This document shows, in pieces, positions 10,282-19,094 of a DNA stretch of 64,000 nucleotides (position 1 is the stretch's first letter; every line of letters begins with the position of its first letter). The notes below the pieces were generated by a model. The model searched no databases. It was not told where the DNA came from and saw only the letters and a program-made list of their open reading frames with translations. Source of the DNA: Pomphorhynchus laevis (Eukaryota; Acanthocephala; Palaeacanthocephala; Echinorhynchida; Pomphorhynchidae); assembly GCA_012934845.2 (NCBI GenBank), contig WNNJ02000757.1:1-64000 (forward strand). Direction: 5' to 3'. Position numbers and translations under genes: made by a program.

Positions 10282-10360
10282 ACTATTCCGCTCGATGGTT
10301 TCTAATGTCAGTCAAATCTTGAGGTTCAAATCCCACGGTCGCTGAGCTTAGAGTATCGCT
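10282..10360 (+). other. Possible tRNA-derived fragment (B box)
   Basis: GAGGTTCAAATCCCACGG at about 10319-10336 contains GGTTCAAATCC, a match to the RNA polymerase III B box and T-loop. A weak A-box-like TGGTTTCTAATG lies about 25 bases upstream. No cloverleaf can be drawn, so it is at best the head of a short interspersed element or a dead tRNA piece. Confidence 0.25.
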
Positions 10361-10911
10361 TCTTATGTTCAATTCTCCAGATCGAGTTCGATCAGTTTCT
10401 GTGTATATCTCAATTGACGGTTTAACAGGATGGCTAAATTCCCAACGATTTCTATCTTTAATCGTCACAAATTTTTAATATTCTATTTGGGTAAATATTT
10501 ACTAAATTTCGTATCTATAACGTCCATCAACCACAAGACAGCTACTTTATTTGCAAGATTTCGACGATGTCATTTGCATATGCTGATTGCTAAAGACAAA
10601 CTGTCGAAGGCTTGAAAATATATTATAATATTAAAATGTACTAGGCTAACAAAGCTAAATAGCATTACAAAGCCTTCAGAACTCAACTGCATAAATTTTA
10701 TTTTTAAACCCCATATCAATTTTTTGTTCACTTCTTTAAACAGTCAAAATATTTTAAATATTTTGTCAAGTAATTTGACAATATCAAATTATTAAATTAT
10801 CAAATTACAATATTTAAATCTGAAAATATATCTTCGGCAATTAGGTCACTGAGTGACAAATCAAGCCAGGTATTTTCTTTTCTATAAACGACATGTTACA
10901 TGATGTAACAT

Positions 10912-11160
10912 TTGTCAAGTAATTTGGCAATAATATCATATTCCGTTATCCGTATTCCGCTAGTTTGTGCGGATACTATCTTTGTGAGAGGAAATTTTGG
11001 TGAGCTTAACTATACCGCTATAACTTTATTGGGGCACATCCTATGTCGGGAGGCTAGAAAAGATTTTACGGATAGGTTTGAGGCAAAGTATGAGGCTAGA
11101 AACATCTGGGAACTTGTCGATGATGCAACTTCTCAAGATAGGAAAATAAAGGTTTGCTAG
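10912..11160 (+). CDS. Short unrecognised frame
   Basis: An 82-codon open stretch. Its second half, from about FGELNYTAIT onward, is charged and helical (CREARKDFTDRFEAKYEARN, then WELVDDA). I do not recognise a family. It is flanked by empty AT-rich sequence on both sides. It could be a remnant of a mobile element protein or chance. Confidence 0.2.
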   Translation: MSSNLAIISYSVIRIPLVCADTIFVRGNFGELNYTAITLLGHILCREARKDFTDRFEAKYEARNIWELVDDATSQDRKIKVC

Positions 11161-11577
11161 AAAGTTCCAGTATTCAAACAAATTGGCAAAAGAGATTGTG
11201 GATATTTGATTTATAATTTATTTATCTGTTTGCTGTGTTCTTTATCAAATGTTTGCTGTGCTTGATTTCGTTATATTCCGATATCTATATTCTAATAAAT
11301 ACAAGCGTCACCGCATAGACTGAAGCACTTATAAAGCGCAATGAGAACAAAATTATAATATAATAAGGAGCAATCGTCATTTTGCTAGATTTTTTTGGAA
11401 CTTAAACAATCCCTACATTGACGACTGAAAAAACTGCCTTATGTCTGTTATAAATAACTGAAGACAATTAGGCGAATTCTGATTAATATATAGACGTTGC
11501 AAACACGAAAGAATCTGAAAAACATTTGCACACAATAAGACACTTCTGAAATGTGCTATGTAAATAGTCTTTTATTA

Positions 11578-11718
11578 GATCAATAATAGAAAAGCGTTGT
11601 AAAGCTGTGATTTATAGTCGAAATTAAATTAAATAAGTGCATTCAATTCAATTCTTCAGTTTCGCAAATATTTTTTTTGCAAACAGTATCCTCGGGAAAC
11701 ATATTTCGGATTTTAGAA
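11578..11718 (+). repeat. Direct repeat, copy A (LTR-like)
   Basis: Starts near TAGAAAAGCGTTGTAAAGC and runs through GATTTATAGTCGAAATTAAA and CTTCAGTTTCGCAAATATTT. A second copy lies at 12356-12494, about 780 bp away. A pair of direct repeats at this distance could be the ends of a short non-autonomous retroelement; the interior has no coding capacity. Confidence 0.55.
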
Positions 11719-12355
11719 ATGAATTGAGATGTTTAGCAAGCGTAAAAAACGTGAATGGTTACACTGTAAGTGGTCTTGTACGTCTAAATAAGAATCCATG
11801 AGTCCGATCAGTTGAAGCAGGAGATACTTAATGTAGATTTATCGGTAGATAGATATTAATAAATAAAAAATCTCGCTAATTTAAGTGCATAAATCAAATA
11901 TGCACAGGTCAGCGGGTTAAGATTAAATTTGCGATTCATGCAGGACACCTGAGTATACGTATTTTATATAAAGTAAAAATCAAAAATATAATTTTAAGAT
12001 AAAAGTTAATTCTCATGAATTGACTTAATAATTTTTAATAATGTTTTGTATCAGAGTTATGATCTAATTATAAGAATAATAATGTTTTATAAAACTTACA
12101 TCAGAATAAGGATTAGATGTCATAATAAGGAACTGATATGTTATCATGTTTCGATGTCTATTCCTCAATTCAGAATAGCAGCAGGGTAAAATGAATGTTC
12201 ATAGCGTACTTAGATGAATAATACATAATAATAAATTTTAATTAACGTTTGCCAATTATCTCTATTATATTAGTTCATGGCATATTCCCCTACCCCAATT
12301 TGTTATAAACAATGCTTTGATCATAATAAACAAAAAAAATCAAAAATGTCCGCTA

Positions 12356-12494
12356 GTGTAATAGAAGAGCGTTATAAAGCTGTGATTTATAGTCGAAATT
12401 AAATTAAATAAGTGTATTCAATTCAGTTCTTCAGTTTCGCAAATATTTTTTGCCAGCAGTATCATATTTTAGGAATCATATTTCAGATTTTATA
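12356..12494 (+). repeat. Direct repeat, copy B (LTR-like)
   Basis: Counterpart of 11578-11718, with scattered substitutions and a shorter T-run. It ends where a LINE fragment starts. Confidence 0.55.
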
Positions 12495-12946
12495 TTTCTT
12501 AAAAATTCGTCAGTTTGAGGAAATCTAAAAGAATTTTTTAGCTGTATATTGCATAAATTTACTCTCGATAAGGCTGCGACTACCGTGGATGACGTCTTTA
12601 TAGAAATGACCAGAATACGCTTGAAGAATCGTCATTTACACCGATCAATCTGATCAAAGTTCATAGCTAATAAGTCCGGCCAGAATGATGCTATGCCGTA
12701 AGACATAATGTGAAGATGCATCACGTCAAAATAACGAAGGTCACCCTCAAATGATAGCACACCTAAGTTCTTAGCATACGAGGTTGTTAAAGCGATCTTG
12801 GCAGCTTTTAAGTCTAGATGTTTCTTAAAGGACCATCACGAAGTCATTAAATACCCAACTACTTATAACTATTGCATAACTTCAAGGAAGTATCGTCATA
12901 AATCAAATTGTCTTTACGAGAGAGACGTCCAATCATCCTAAAATTC
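12495..12946 (-). pseudogene. LINE 3' fragment, same family as 4380-5030
   Basis: The minus strand matches the 4380-4610 LINE fragment closely at nucleotide level (shared blocks gatgtttcttaaaggaccatc, taaatcaaat, gagacgtccaa). It covers the segment after the RT catalytic box. It is interrupted by small indels and stops and ends at 12946, where viral-like sequence starts. Confidence 0.6.
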
Positions 12947-13460
12947 TAAAGCTTGCAGTAAAGACCACATTTAAGTGGGCAAAACTGGTGGATCAAAGTT
13001 ACTACGCTGATTTATCAGTTAAGAACAATCTATATTTCGATTACATGATAGCTTCTCTCAACTCGAAGAGCATTAATGAGGGTCAAACACAAATGGCAGT
13101 GTTTGACATCACTTTACTTCTACAAGAACTGAAAGAGCGTATATTTATAGACATGAGATTACTAGCCAGGAACGTCTTCAACGAGATAGACGAAAATCAA
13201 AATCTCAATGAGAATAACGCCATAATCAGAAATATACGTAGTCAGAGGGCAGTTCTCAATAATGCTGGAGAATTGGAAGACTTGTTACTCCCGAATCACC
13301 AGATTTATTCTCTTAATCTAATCAAGTGAGTATAATGAGAATACAAAGCAGAATTCAAAGACAGGAACAGACAACCTCAAATCAACAAGCGCATGATACA
13401 GGTGATCAAGGAATTGTTGATGAATTCGACAATCCATCATTTGACAGACTGAATTCTTAA
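12946..13460 (+). pseudogene. Mononegavirus-like nucleoprotein fragment, copy 1
   Basis: An open frame from 12946 to 13329 starts with FKWAKLVDQSYY and continues as a helical region with charged heptads (LLQELKERIFIDMRLLARN). A frameshift near 13325 leads into an acidic, Gln/Asn-rich tail ending FDRLNS near 13458. FKWAKLV.QSYY recurs at 57045-57080 in the second copy. Position upstream of a mononegavirus-type gene junction (14003-14020), and the same context at 57-58 kb, suggest the C-terminal part of a nucleoprotein. It is an endogenous viral fragment, 5'-truncated by a LINE. The virus family is not determined. Confidence 0.45.
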
Positions 13461-13690
13461 GGCCATGATAATTTAACTTTTTAAGGCTACATACCATTAG
13501 AACTGTTTTATAATTATTGATTTAAATTTATATTTATTAAATAATGTTATTAAAGAACTAAATTATTTATATAGAAAAGATTATTGTTAATACTACATTA
13601 ATCAACAACCAAAACTCTAAACAACCAATAACAAACAACATAATTAAATCTCAAAAAAATCACAATTCCAATTCTAAATTAAAAACCGAA
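13461..13690 (+). other. Viral-type untranslated segment
   Basis: A stop-rich A/T stretch, then a run rich in CAA triplets (acaaccaaaactctaaacaa, then caataacaaacaac) of the kind seen in mRNA leaders of negative-strand viruses. No frame. It probably represents the region between two viral genes. Confidence 0.3.
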
Positions 13691-14003
13691 GAAGAATTGT
13701 ATGTCCTGACCAACTTAATAGACGAGATTTACCACATACAACATTTGCTGACTTATTCAAAAATAGCTCCATCTAAAATCATTGTCATTATCATCCCCTC
13801 AACTTTCATCCTCTATATAAGCCTATTTAATTTACGGACCAAAGATACAACAGACTTAAGGATATCTACAAAGTTATTTTTAAATTTCTTTGTTTAAAAA
13901 AGAAATTTGTAGATCATTTTGAAGCATCTAAAAACAATACAAAAATGAACAAGGATCAATACAATGAAGGAGAGAATTTCTTAATAGACGAGATTTACCA
14001 CAT
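13675..14003 (+). pseudogene. Viral-like frame ending at a gene-end signal
   Basis: A frame with ELYVLTNLIDEIYHIQHL (13690-13745) is followed by a hydrophobic stretch at about 13770-13840. A second frame, MNKDQYNEGENFLIDEIYHI, stops at 14004-14008, directly inside the gene-end motif. The 23-bp word coding for LIDEIYHI occurs twice (13712-13735 and 13980-14003), so about 268 bp lie between direct repeats. The product is not recognised. The stop codon abutting the polyadenylation signal is the usual compact arrangement of these viruses. Confidence 0.35.
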
Positions 14004-14020
14004 CTAGAAAAAAACTAACA
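14003..14020 (+). promoter_or_regulatory. Mononegavirus-type gene junction
   Basis: TCTAGAAAAAAACTAACA: G, seven A, CT, then AACA. In rhabdoviruses the mRNA-sense junction is TATGAAAAAAACTAACAG, in which the A7 (U7 in the genome) is the polyadenylation site and AACA starts the next mRNA. A small frame starting ATGGCTGAAAAGCAG follows at 14051. A second, similar junction is at 58365-58378. Confidence 0.55.
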
Positions 14021-14042
14021 CGAAGAGATTACTCAAAATGGG

Positions 14043-14624
14043 TAATCATTATGGCTGAAAAGCAGTCAAAAAAAACTCCTACGTCGTCGCATAAACTTAT
14101 CTAACCCTGATGAGGTTAATACAAACACAGTCCCAAGTCTGACCTCGTATATTGGCACTACCTTTATCAACAACTCGTGCAGCAGATCACTACAAAACGA
14201 TCTAAAGCGCTCAGGATTGACGAATATTCGAATTTACCAAAAAAGATGTTGCCCTTTATCTGGGATGTTCAAAAAGAAACCAAAATTGTTTCCTGGAAGT
14301 GGCGTATACCGCATTCCTTGCCAAGATCGTGATGCGGGATATGTAGGACAAACCCGACAAACATGCTCCAAGCGCATTTATCAGCATCGATATGCGCTAA
14401 AACGGGGTGACTCATCGTCTGCTGTTGTTAACCAGGTCCTATCGACCGATCATGGGATTGACTTTAGAAAAGCTAAGATTATCTGTGTTGAAAACAACTT
14501 GCAACGTCGTCTTGTAAAAGAATCAATCTTAATAAATTCCGAAGCGAATGCGATGGCCGGAAATAAGTCTAGCTGGTCCCTACGATTACCAATATCGCAT
14601 GAAATTGTGGACGGTATCACGTAA
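14043..14624 (+). CDS. PLE linker and GIY-YIG endonuclease (N-truncated)
   Basis: An uninterrupted frame of about 190 codons. The first 75 residues are the helical linker between RT and nuclease of Penelope-like elements (SLTSYIGTTFINN, LKRSGLTNIRIYQ). The endonuclease follows: SGVYRIPCQ, GYVGQTRQTCSKRIYQHR, SSAVVNQVLSTDHGIDF, then RRLVKESILI with the catalytic glutamate. The usual CCHH-type pair before YVG is reduced to one cysteine. The RT half is missing, replaced upstream by viral sequence, so this is a 3' fragment, but one with an intact reading frame. The nuclease would nick target DNA. Confidence 0.75.
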
Positions 14625-14869
14625 ACGAATGGAATTCTTTTGTGGTATTCCTAGTATAAAACTTGTATCTCTGTACTGACATTTTAATTGTTTGATTTTT
14701 TATCTGTTGACAAGGACAGTTTGGTCAAAAGCTCCAATAAAAACGATTCAAACTGTATTTCGCAAGTCTATAATGAATAATCGATACAACAATCTAATCA
14801 AAGACTTGCACGCAACTACGTCTAAAATATAAACTTTGCAAATCAATTAACTCAGAATCCAGGAATAAG

Positions 14870-15060
14870 CAACAAGCAAATTTATACATAACAAATTCAA
14901 TTCTCGGTATTGAGGAATTTAAAATAGATGACTATGAGATACTGCTTAATGAAATAAATCAGTATTCCAATTACCCAGGCAAACAAATTTTACCAAATAA
15001 AATACTTCAAAAATGATAGTTTCCAACAAAGGAATCGTGGGAATTCTCCTATACAACCTG
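14870..15060 (+). pseudogene. Phosphoprotein-like C-terminal fragment
   Basis: The frame ILGIEEFKIDDYEILLNEI, then QILPNKILQK, then stops, can be aligned with the C-terminal domain at 21770-21930 (MIGFERLDEEDNNSFLAQML, LLPNHVFGKLI) and more weakly with 59260-59400. This is the third or fourth piece of the same viral-like protein family in the window. It lies just after a PLE 3' end and just before the 450-bp tandem repeats. Confidence 0.35.
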
Positions 15061-15110
15061 ACAAATATGTTATTTGAGGAATGTATAGCTTTATCAACTA
15101 GCTTTATCAA

Positions 15111-15205
15111 CTGACTACCAACTCTTCTCCAAAGAAGGCACTTCTAATTGTGACATATACACTTCTATTTGTGGCTTCTCCTATTTCAAAGAGAAGAGTT
15201 GGTAG
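15111..15205. repeat. Inverted repeat at the head of the 450-bp array
   Basis: GACTACCAACTCTTCTC at about 15112-15128 pairs with GAGAAGAGTTGGTAGTC at about 15185-15202 over a spacer of roughly 60 bp. The right arm is the conserved start of the tandem unit that follows. Confidence 0.65.
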
Positions 15206-15550
15206 TCAGCCTTCTGAGGAGACCGGGGCTAACAACATGTAGCAAAATCGGGGGAAACGAAAACGGCAGTGGCAATGATATCGCTGGTAGTCAGGGTGTA
15301 TGGAATTGGATATCATGAAGGAAGGATTTTGTAAATGGTTTTCAATGCGAAATTCACCTTGTGTGACCTAGCAACTATTCAATAGATAAATAAGAATCCA
15401 TCAAAGGATCACCAGTCCCGATTCCAATCGATCTTCATGATCTCATACGATAAAATCTATAATAAGCATGCCAGAGAAGCATCTCGGACAATGCAGTTTC
15501 TGGATATCATGATGGAAGGTTTCATATACTGTGTGAAATCTGGTAATCCT

Positions 15551-15613
15551 GGATTCGTAGCCTAGCAGTCAAGAGCGCAACCCAAGTACGGAGAGCGACA
15601 GCTCGAATCTCGG
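15551..15613 (+). other. tRNA-like module in the 450-bp repeat, copy 1
   Basis: GTAGCCTAGCAGTCAAGAGC resembles a tRNA D-arm with a polymerase III A box, and AGCTCGAATCTC about 40 bases later resembles the B box and T-loop. A full cloverleaf cannot be drawn. It fits a tRNA-derived short interspersed element head. Confidence 0.4.
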
Positions 15614-15639
15614 ATAAGTCAAATTTCAAAAGGCGAAGA

Positions 15640-15725
15640 GTTGGTAGTCAGCCTTCTGATGAGCCCGGGGCTACCAACATGTGGCAAAAAGCGGGCGAAA
15701 CGAAAACGGTTGTGGCAATGGCGCC
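15640..15725 (+). ncRNA. Hammerhead-like hairpin, incomplete (450-bp repeat, unit 2)
   Basis: GTTGGTAG (15640-15647) pairs with CTACCAAC (15671-15678) around CTGATGAG (15656-15663). Then GCCCG (15663-15667) can pair with CGGGC (15692-15696), which is followed by GAAAC. So CTGATGA, a stem II and GAAA are present. GTC at 15647-15649 is only six bases before CTGATGA, which leaves no room for stem I. The 361-bp repeat has the same GGTAG...CTGATGAG...CTACC layout. Unit 3 repeats it at 16094-16180. Function unproven. Confidence 0.35.
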
Positions 15726-16005
15726 GTTAGTCATACACCCTTAGGGTGTATGGAATTGGATATGATATCATGAAGGAAGGATTCTGTAGCTGGTTTTCAA
15801 TGCGAAAGTCACCTCGTGTGACCTAGCAACTATTCGTTACATAAATAAGAATCCATCAAAGGATCACCAGTCCCGATTCCAATCGATCTTCATGATCTCA
15901 TACGATAAAATCTATAATAAGCATGCCAGAGAAGCATCTCGGACAATGCAGTTTCTGGATATCATGATGGAAGGTTTCATATACTGTGTGAAATCTGGTA
16001 ATCCT

Positions 16006-16068
16006 GGATTCGTAGCCTAGCAGTCAAGAGCGCAAGCCAAGTACGGAGAGCGACAGCTCGAATCTCGG
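16006..16068 (+). other. tRNA-like module in the 450-bp repeat, copy 2
   Basis: Identical to 15551-15613 except for one base (GCAAGCC for GCAACCC), with the same A-box- and B-box-like words. Confidence 0.4.
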
Positions 16069-16347
16069 ATAAGTCAAATTTCAAAAGGCGAAGAGTTGGT
16101 AGTCAGCCTTCTGATGAGCCCGGGGCTACCAACATGTGGCAAAAAGCGGGCGAAACGAAAACGGTTGTGGCAATGGCGCCGTTAGTAGTTAGGGTGTATG
16201 GAATTGGATATCATGAAGGAAGGATTCTGTAGCTGGTTTTCAATGCGAAAGTCACCTCGTGTGACCTAGCAACTATTCGTTAAATAAATAAGAATCCATC
16301 AAAGGATCACCAGTCCCGATTCCAATCGATCTTCATGATCTCATACG

Positions 16348-16350
<3 letters not shown>

Positions 16351-16426
<76 letters not shown>
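16351..16426. repeat. AT dinucleotide microsatellite
   Basis: About 38 uninterrupted AT units, separating the tandem array from a PLE. Confidence 0.95.
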
Positions 16427-16428
<2 letters not shown>

Positions 16429-16617
16429 GCGTTGCTCAAATCGAGCAAGCGATAATTTAATTCGTTATTAGCTAAAATAGCTTTTGGGATTTCTTCTTCT
16501 TCAGTTTACAAATTATCACTGTTACTTACAATTGCTTTCGTTTACACTTATATTGTACATTATAAACGGAAGAACCGAACATAAAATCAGAAGACAGAAC
16601 AACAGGAAAGTACAATG

Positions 16618-17690
16618 TCACAGTTTAAAACCGTGTTCAGAGTTTAAACTTTTGTCGGTTATGAGCTGACCTATCCAAAATTGCTCTACTTTCCTGCAAT
16701 TGTAGTTTTTACTAACGGCTGTGGTTAATGTTGTGACCATATTGTGATTGGGATTTTCTATCATATGTCTGACAGCACCGTCGTTATTTAAGCGTACAGC
16801 TGTTAAGTTGGCTCTTCGCTTGTTGGCCCTGATGTTGAACGATGATCCTGTTTGACCTACATACTGGGCGGGACAGCACACACACTCGTATCTATACACT
16901 GCGTTTTTTGTCTGGCATGTTAATTCACCTTTTACTCTATACATCGAGTTTGTGATTGAGCTTTTAAATGTGGTTGTGCTTGTCATTTGGCGAACAACAT
17001 TTGCAGCGTGCACGACCACATGCTCCACTGATGTTGCTTGTTATTCTGTTTGTTTTCCGAGTTGGAGCGACAATATTGTGAATTGATAGTCCCCCTTTGA
17101 ATCTGATACGTGGTCTAAGGATGATCTGTTGTTGGTCAGCTTACAAATTATTGACAGAACTGTTGATATCTTTCTGAATGCGTATTATTGCTGGATGAAA
17201 GGTGACAGCATAATTGAATATGTTGTCATTCGACTATGTTCTTTCTCGAATGTTTAAAAGATCGTGACGTTGCATCGCTGAAACTTCTCGATACTGCCTC
17301 TCAACTAGTCTACACGAGCACCCTCTTTCCATAAACTCTTAACGCATATTTGATGAGTTTCGTAGAAATTCACTGTTAGTAGAGCATATTTTCTTTGCTC
17401 GGATCATATCGTCCGAATTATGAGTCGCTTTACTTTAGGAGCGTGAGCACTGCTGGCGTGTATAAGAGATCTCGTACCTTCGAATTTCGTGTGCATAGTC
17501 GTCTGCCATAGTCCATGAGTGTCGACATACATATCCACATCGAGAAATGCAACCCGTCCGTTATTTGGTTCAGTCATAGCGAAATCTAATTCACTGAATC
17601 CGTCGAGAGCCTCGATAAAGGAGACAATTATACAGACGATAGTATCATCGTATTCTTCGATTAATAACCACTATAGAACAATCATGAGCA
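16618..17690 (-). pseudogene. PLE: RT thumb, linker and GIY-YIG endonuclease
   Basis: On the minus strand, in order: RT thumb residues VAFLDVDMYVDTHG (near 17520-17560), a degraded helical linker with stops, and an intact 136-codon frame (16618-17028) for the endonuclease. The latter has NAVYRYECVCCPAQYVGQTG, RANKRRANL, a histidine in GAVRHMIENPNHN, and RKVEQFWIGQLITD with the catalytic glutamate. C.CC spacing before YVGQT is the PLE form. The palm is missing, so the element is truncated at its 5' end. Confidence 0.75.
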
Positions 17691-18427
17691 AAGATCAATA
17701 AATAAATAACAAAACCCTTGATTTAGACCTAGATCTGATTAATTCAACAAGATATTAACTTTATGAGTCAGACTCTCTTAACTCGGGAGTGGATGAGAAT
17801 TTGCAAGTAATCCTAAATAAAGATGATAAAAAACGTAAAGAGCTACAACAGAAATTAATAAATCAAGCACCCAATATTAATATGATGCCAACTGGTCATC
17901 ATCACGTTAACACAACAATAAAAACATATTCAAGTACAAGTTTAAAAGACATAATACCTTGTGATAATAGGTGTCTATCGATCATCAAGAACTTAATGTT
18001 TAATGATGAGAGTAAGATGAAAATCTTTTTGGAATCATCTGTTAAATCCTCTATGTTATTCGATTGTTCAATCACTAGAATCCTTGACTTATTTTCGCAC
18101 TCTCTAAGTCACGACTTCAAAATCAATGTCATTCAATCAATTAAAAATCAAAACTCAGTAAATCTGTACTGGTGTGGATTTATTGATAGTGAGTTGTCTA
18201 GGATAGTTTCTGATCAAACCATATCATTAAAAAATCTACAAATTGAATTAAAGGGAGTCTTGGATAGGCTATCTCCGATTAGCAGCAATCTAAATTCTTG
18301 CCCTGAGAGAATGTTAAGTTTGTTTTCCACCATACCAAAGATAGCAGAATTGATATATCTCTCACTGATAATTTGTAAACTGAAGAAGGGGAAATCCCGA
18401 AAGCTATTTTTGCTAATAACAAATTAA
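17683..18427 (+). pseudogene. Phosphoprotein-like viral copy A
   Basis: The main frame (17789-18427, 212 codons) has a charged, probably disordered start, then IIPCDNRCLSIIKNLMF, ILDLFSHSLSHDFKINVI, LYWCGFIDSEL, and SCPERMLSLFSTIPKIAEL. An in-frame extension with two stops reaches an ATG near 17683. The protein aligns over its length with 21201-21684 (VLSVINELTF, ILRILDVCLISLE, MYLCGI, SSERLPLLFSIIPKIVESL). The second copy continues into a C-terminal domain also seen next to the nucleoprotein-like copy at 58-59 kb, hence the phosphoprotein suggestion. Family identity is inference. Confidence 0.4.
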
Positions 18428-18577
18428 ATTTTCGTTTGCTCGATTTGAAAATCTATTAATATATATAAAGAATAACTAGAAGGCCCACACACGCAACAAG
18501 CCAGTAAAAACGCTTTTGCACCTGAGCTTCGTATAGCATCGTGAGGAATTGCTGGTGTCTTTATAGTTATCACAAAA

Positions 18578-18651
18578 GCAGTCGAAACGTACCCTAACCA
18601 CTTCATCCGACTGACGATGACTGCTGGGTGGTTAGGATCGTCTCGGAATGA
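18578..18651 (+). ncRNA. Permuted hammerhead motif, family 2
   Basis: Order on the strand: stem II strand GCAGTC, GAAA, stem III strand (CCTAACCAC), stem I strand TTCATCCGA, CTGACGA, stem II partner GACTGC, stem III partner GTGGTTAGG, CGTC, stem I partner TCGGAATGA. All three helices pair: 6 bp, 9 bp plus the outer CG, and 8 bp with one bulge. CTGACGA replaces CTGATGA; position 7 of the hammerhead core tolerates change. Two more copies lie at 41999-42072 and 42393-42466 on the minus strand. Confidence 0.5.
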
Positions 18652-18659
18652 TACATTAG

Positions 18660-18905
18660 ACTGATGGAGCTGATGATCGAAGTCCAGTTATTTAGCAGCA
18701 AATATGGATTAAAAATCAATCGTAGCCAGCTTTGGCTCCTGGACCACAGTTTCAAGTGATTTTTCGCAATAACAATATATATAATAGTAGTGCACGGATG
18801 TGCTGAGTAGACAACGGTCCAGGATTTCTTACGAAATACGGCATTTATACTAAATGGTGTTGCTTGATAGACTGGACTTCGATTCACGACTTTCAGTCAC
18901 CATGT
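18660..18905. repeat. Repeat body between the two permuted motifs
   Basis: Contains blocks shared with 401-470 and 41880-42400 (aaaaatcaatcgtagccag, ggaccacagtttcaagtgat). It then contains blocks shared with 51335-51480 (gtgctgagtagacaacggtc, aggatttcttacgaaatacgg, cttcgattcacgactttcag). It joins a plus-strand family-2 unit to a minus-strand family-3 unit. Confidence 0.55.
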
Positions 18906-18996
18906 CACTTCTAGACGACCACTTCAGCATCGAAATGATGAGTACCCGGCAACACTCATCAGTAGAATGAGGTACACACTGGTCGTTTCGGTTGCC
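18905..18996 (-). ncRNA. Permuted hammerhead motif, family 3
   Basis: Minus strand order: GGCAAC, CGAAA, stem III strand CGACCAGTGTGTACC, stem I strand TCATTCTA, CTGATGA, GTGTTGCC, stem III partner (GGTAC... then TGGTCG), GTC, stem I partner TAGAAGTGA. Stem II is GGCAAC/GTTGCC, stem I is 8 bp with a single bulged G, and stem III is two blocks (GTACC/GGTAC and CGACCA/TGGTCG) with an asymmetric internal loop. The partial copy at 51335-51480 ends at this motif's predicted cleavage site. Confidence 0.5.
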
Positions 18997-19094
18997 TGTG
19001 TGACATTGTGAATAAAGGCGTTTCCGACACTTTGCTTAATTGTCTGAGGCTTACGCTCTTAACAATCCTCTTTGCTATTGTGTTCCTCACAATG

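Larger units (their letters stand above)
9770..12350. other. AT-rich intergenic stretch
   Basis: Apart from the repeat pair at 11578/12356, a tRNA-like B box and one short unrecognised frame, I see no supported feature. The sequence is rich in A and T with many short duplications (for example aaatattttaaatatttt near 10750). Confidence 0.55.
15183..16350 (+). repeat. Tandem array, about 2.6 units of 446-456 bp
   Basis: The block AGAGTTGGTAGTCAGCCTTC starts units at about 15186, 15637 and 16092. Each unit holds a CTGATGAG-containing hairpin, the block ggtgtatggaattggatatc, and (in the first two) a tRNA-like module. The array ends in a long AT microsatellite at 16351. The first unit is the most diverged (CTGAGGAG for CTGATGAG); the next two are nearly identical. 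Confidence 0.75.

Noticed and set aside
10845..10860. Shared cactgagtgacaaa word with 60708
   Set aside because: Too short and in AT-rich sequence; likely chance.
15551..15613. Functional tRNA gene
   Set aside because: A- and B-box-like words are present, but no acceptor stem, anticodon stem or complete cloverleaf can be drawn.
15640..15725. Complete canonical hammerhead in the 450-bp repeat
   Set aside because: CTGATGA, stem II and GAAA are right, but only six bases separate GTC from CTGATGA, so stem I cannot form and no other GTC fits.
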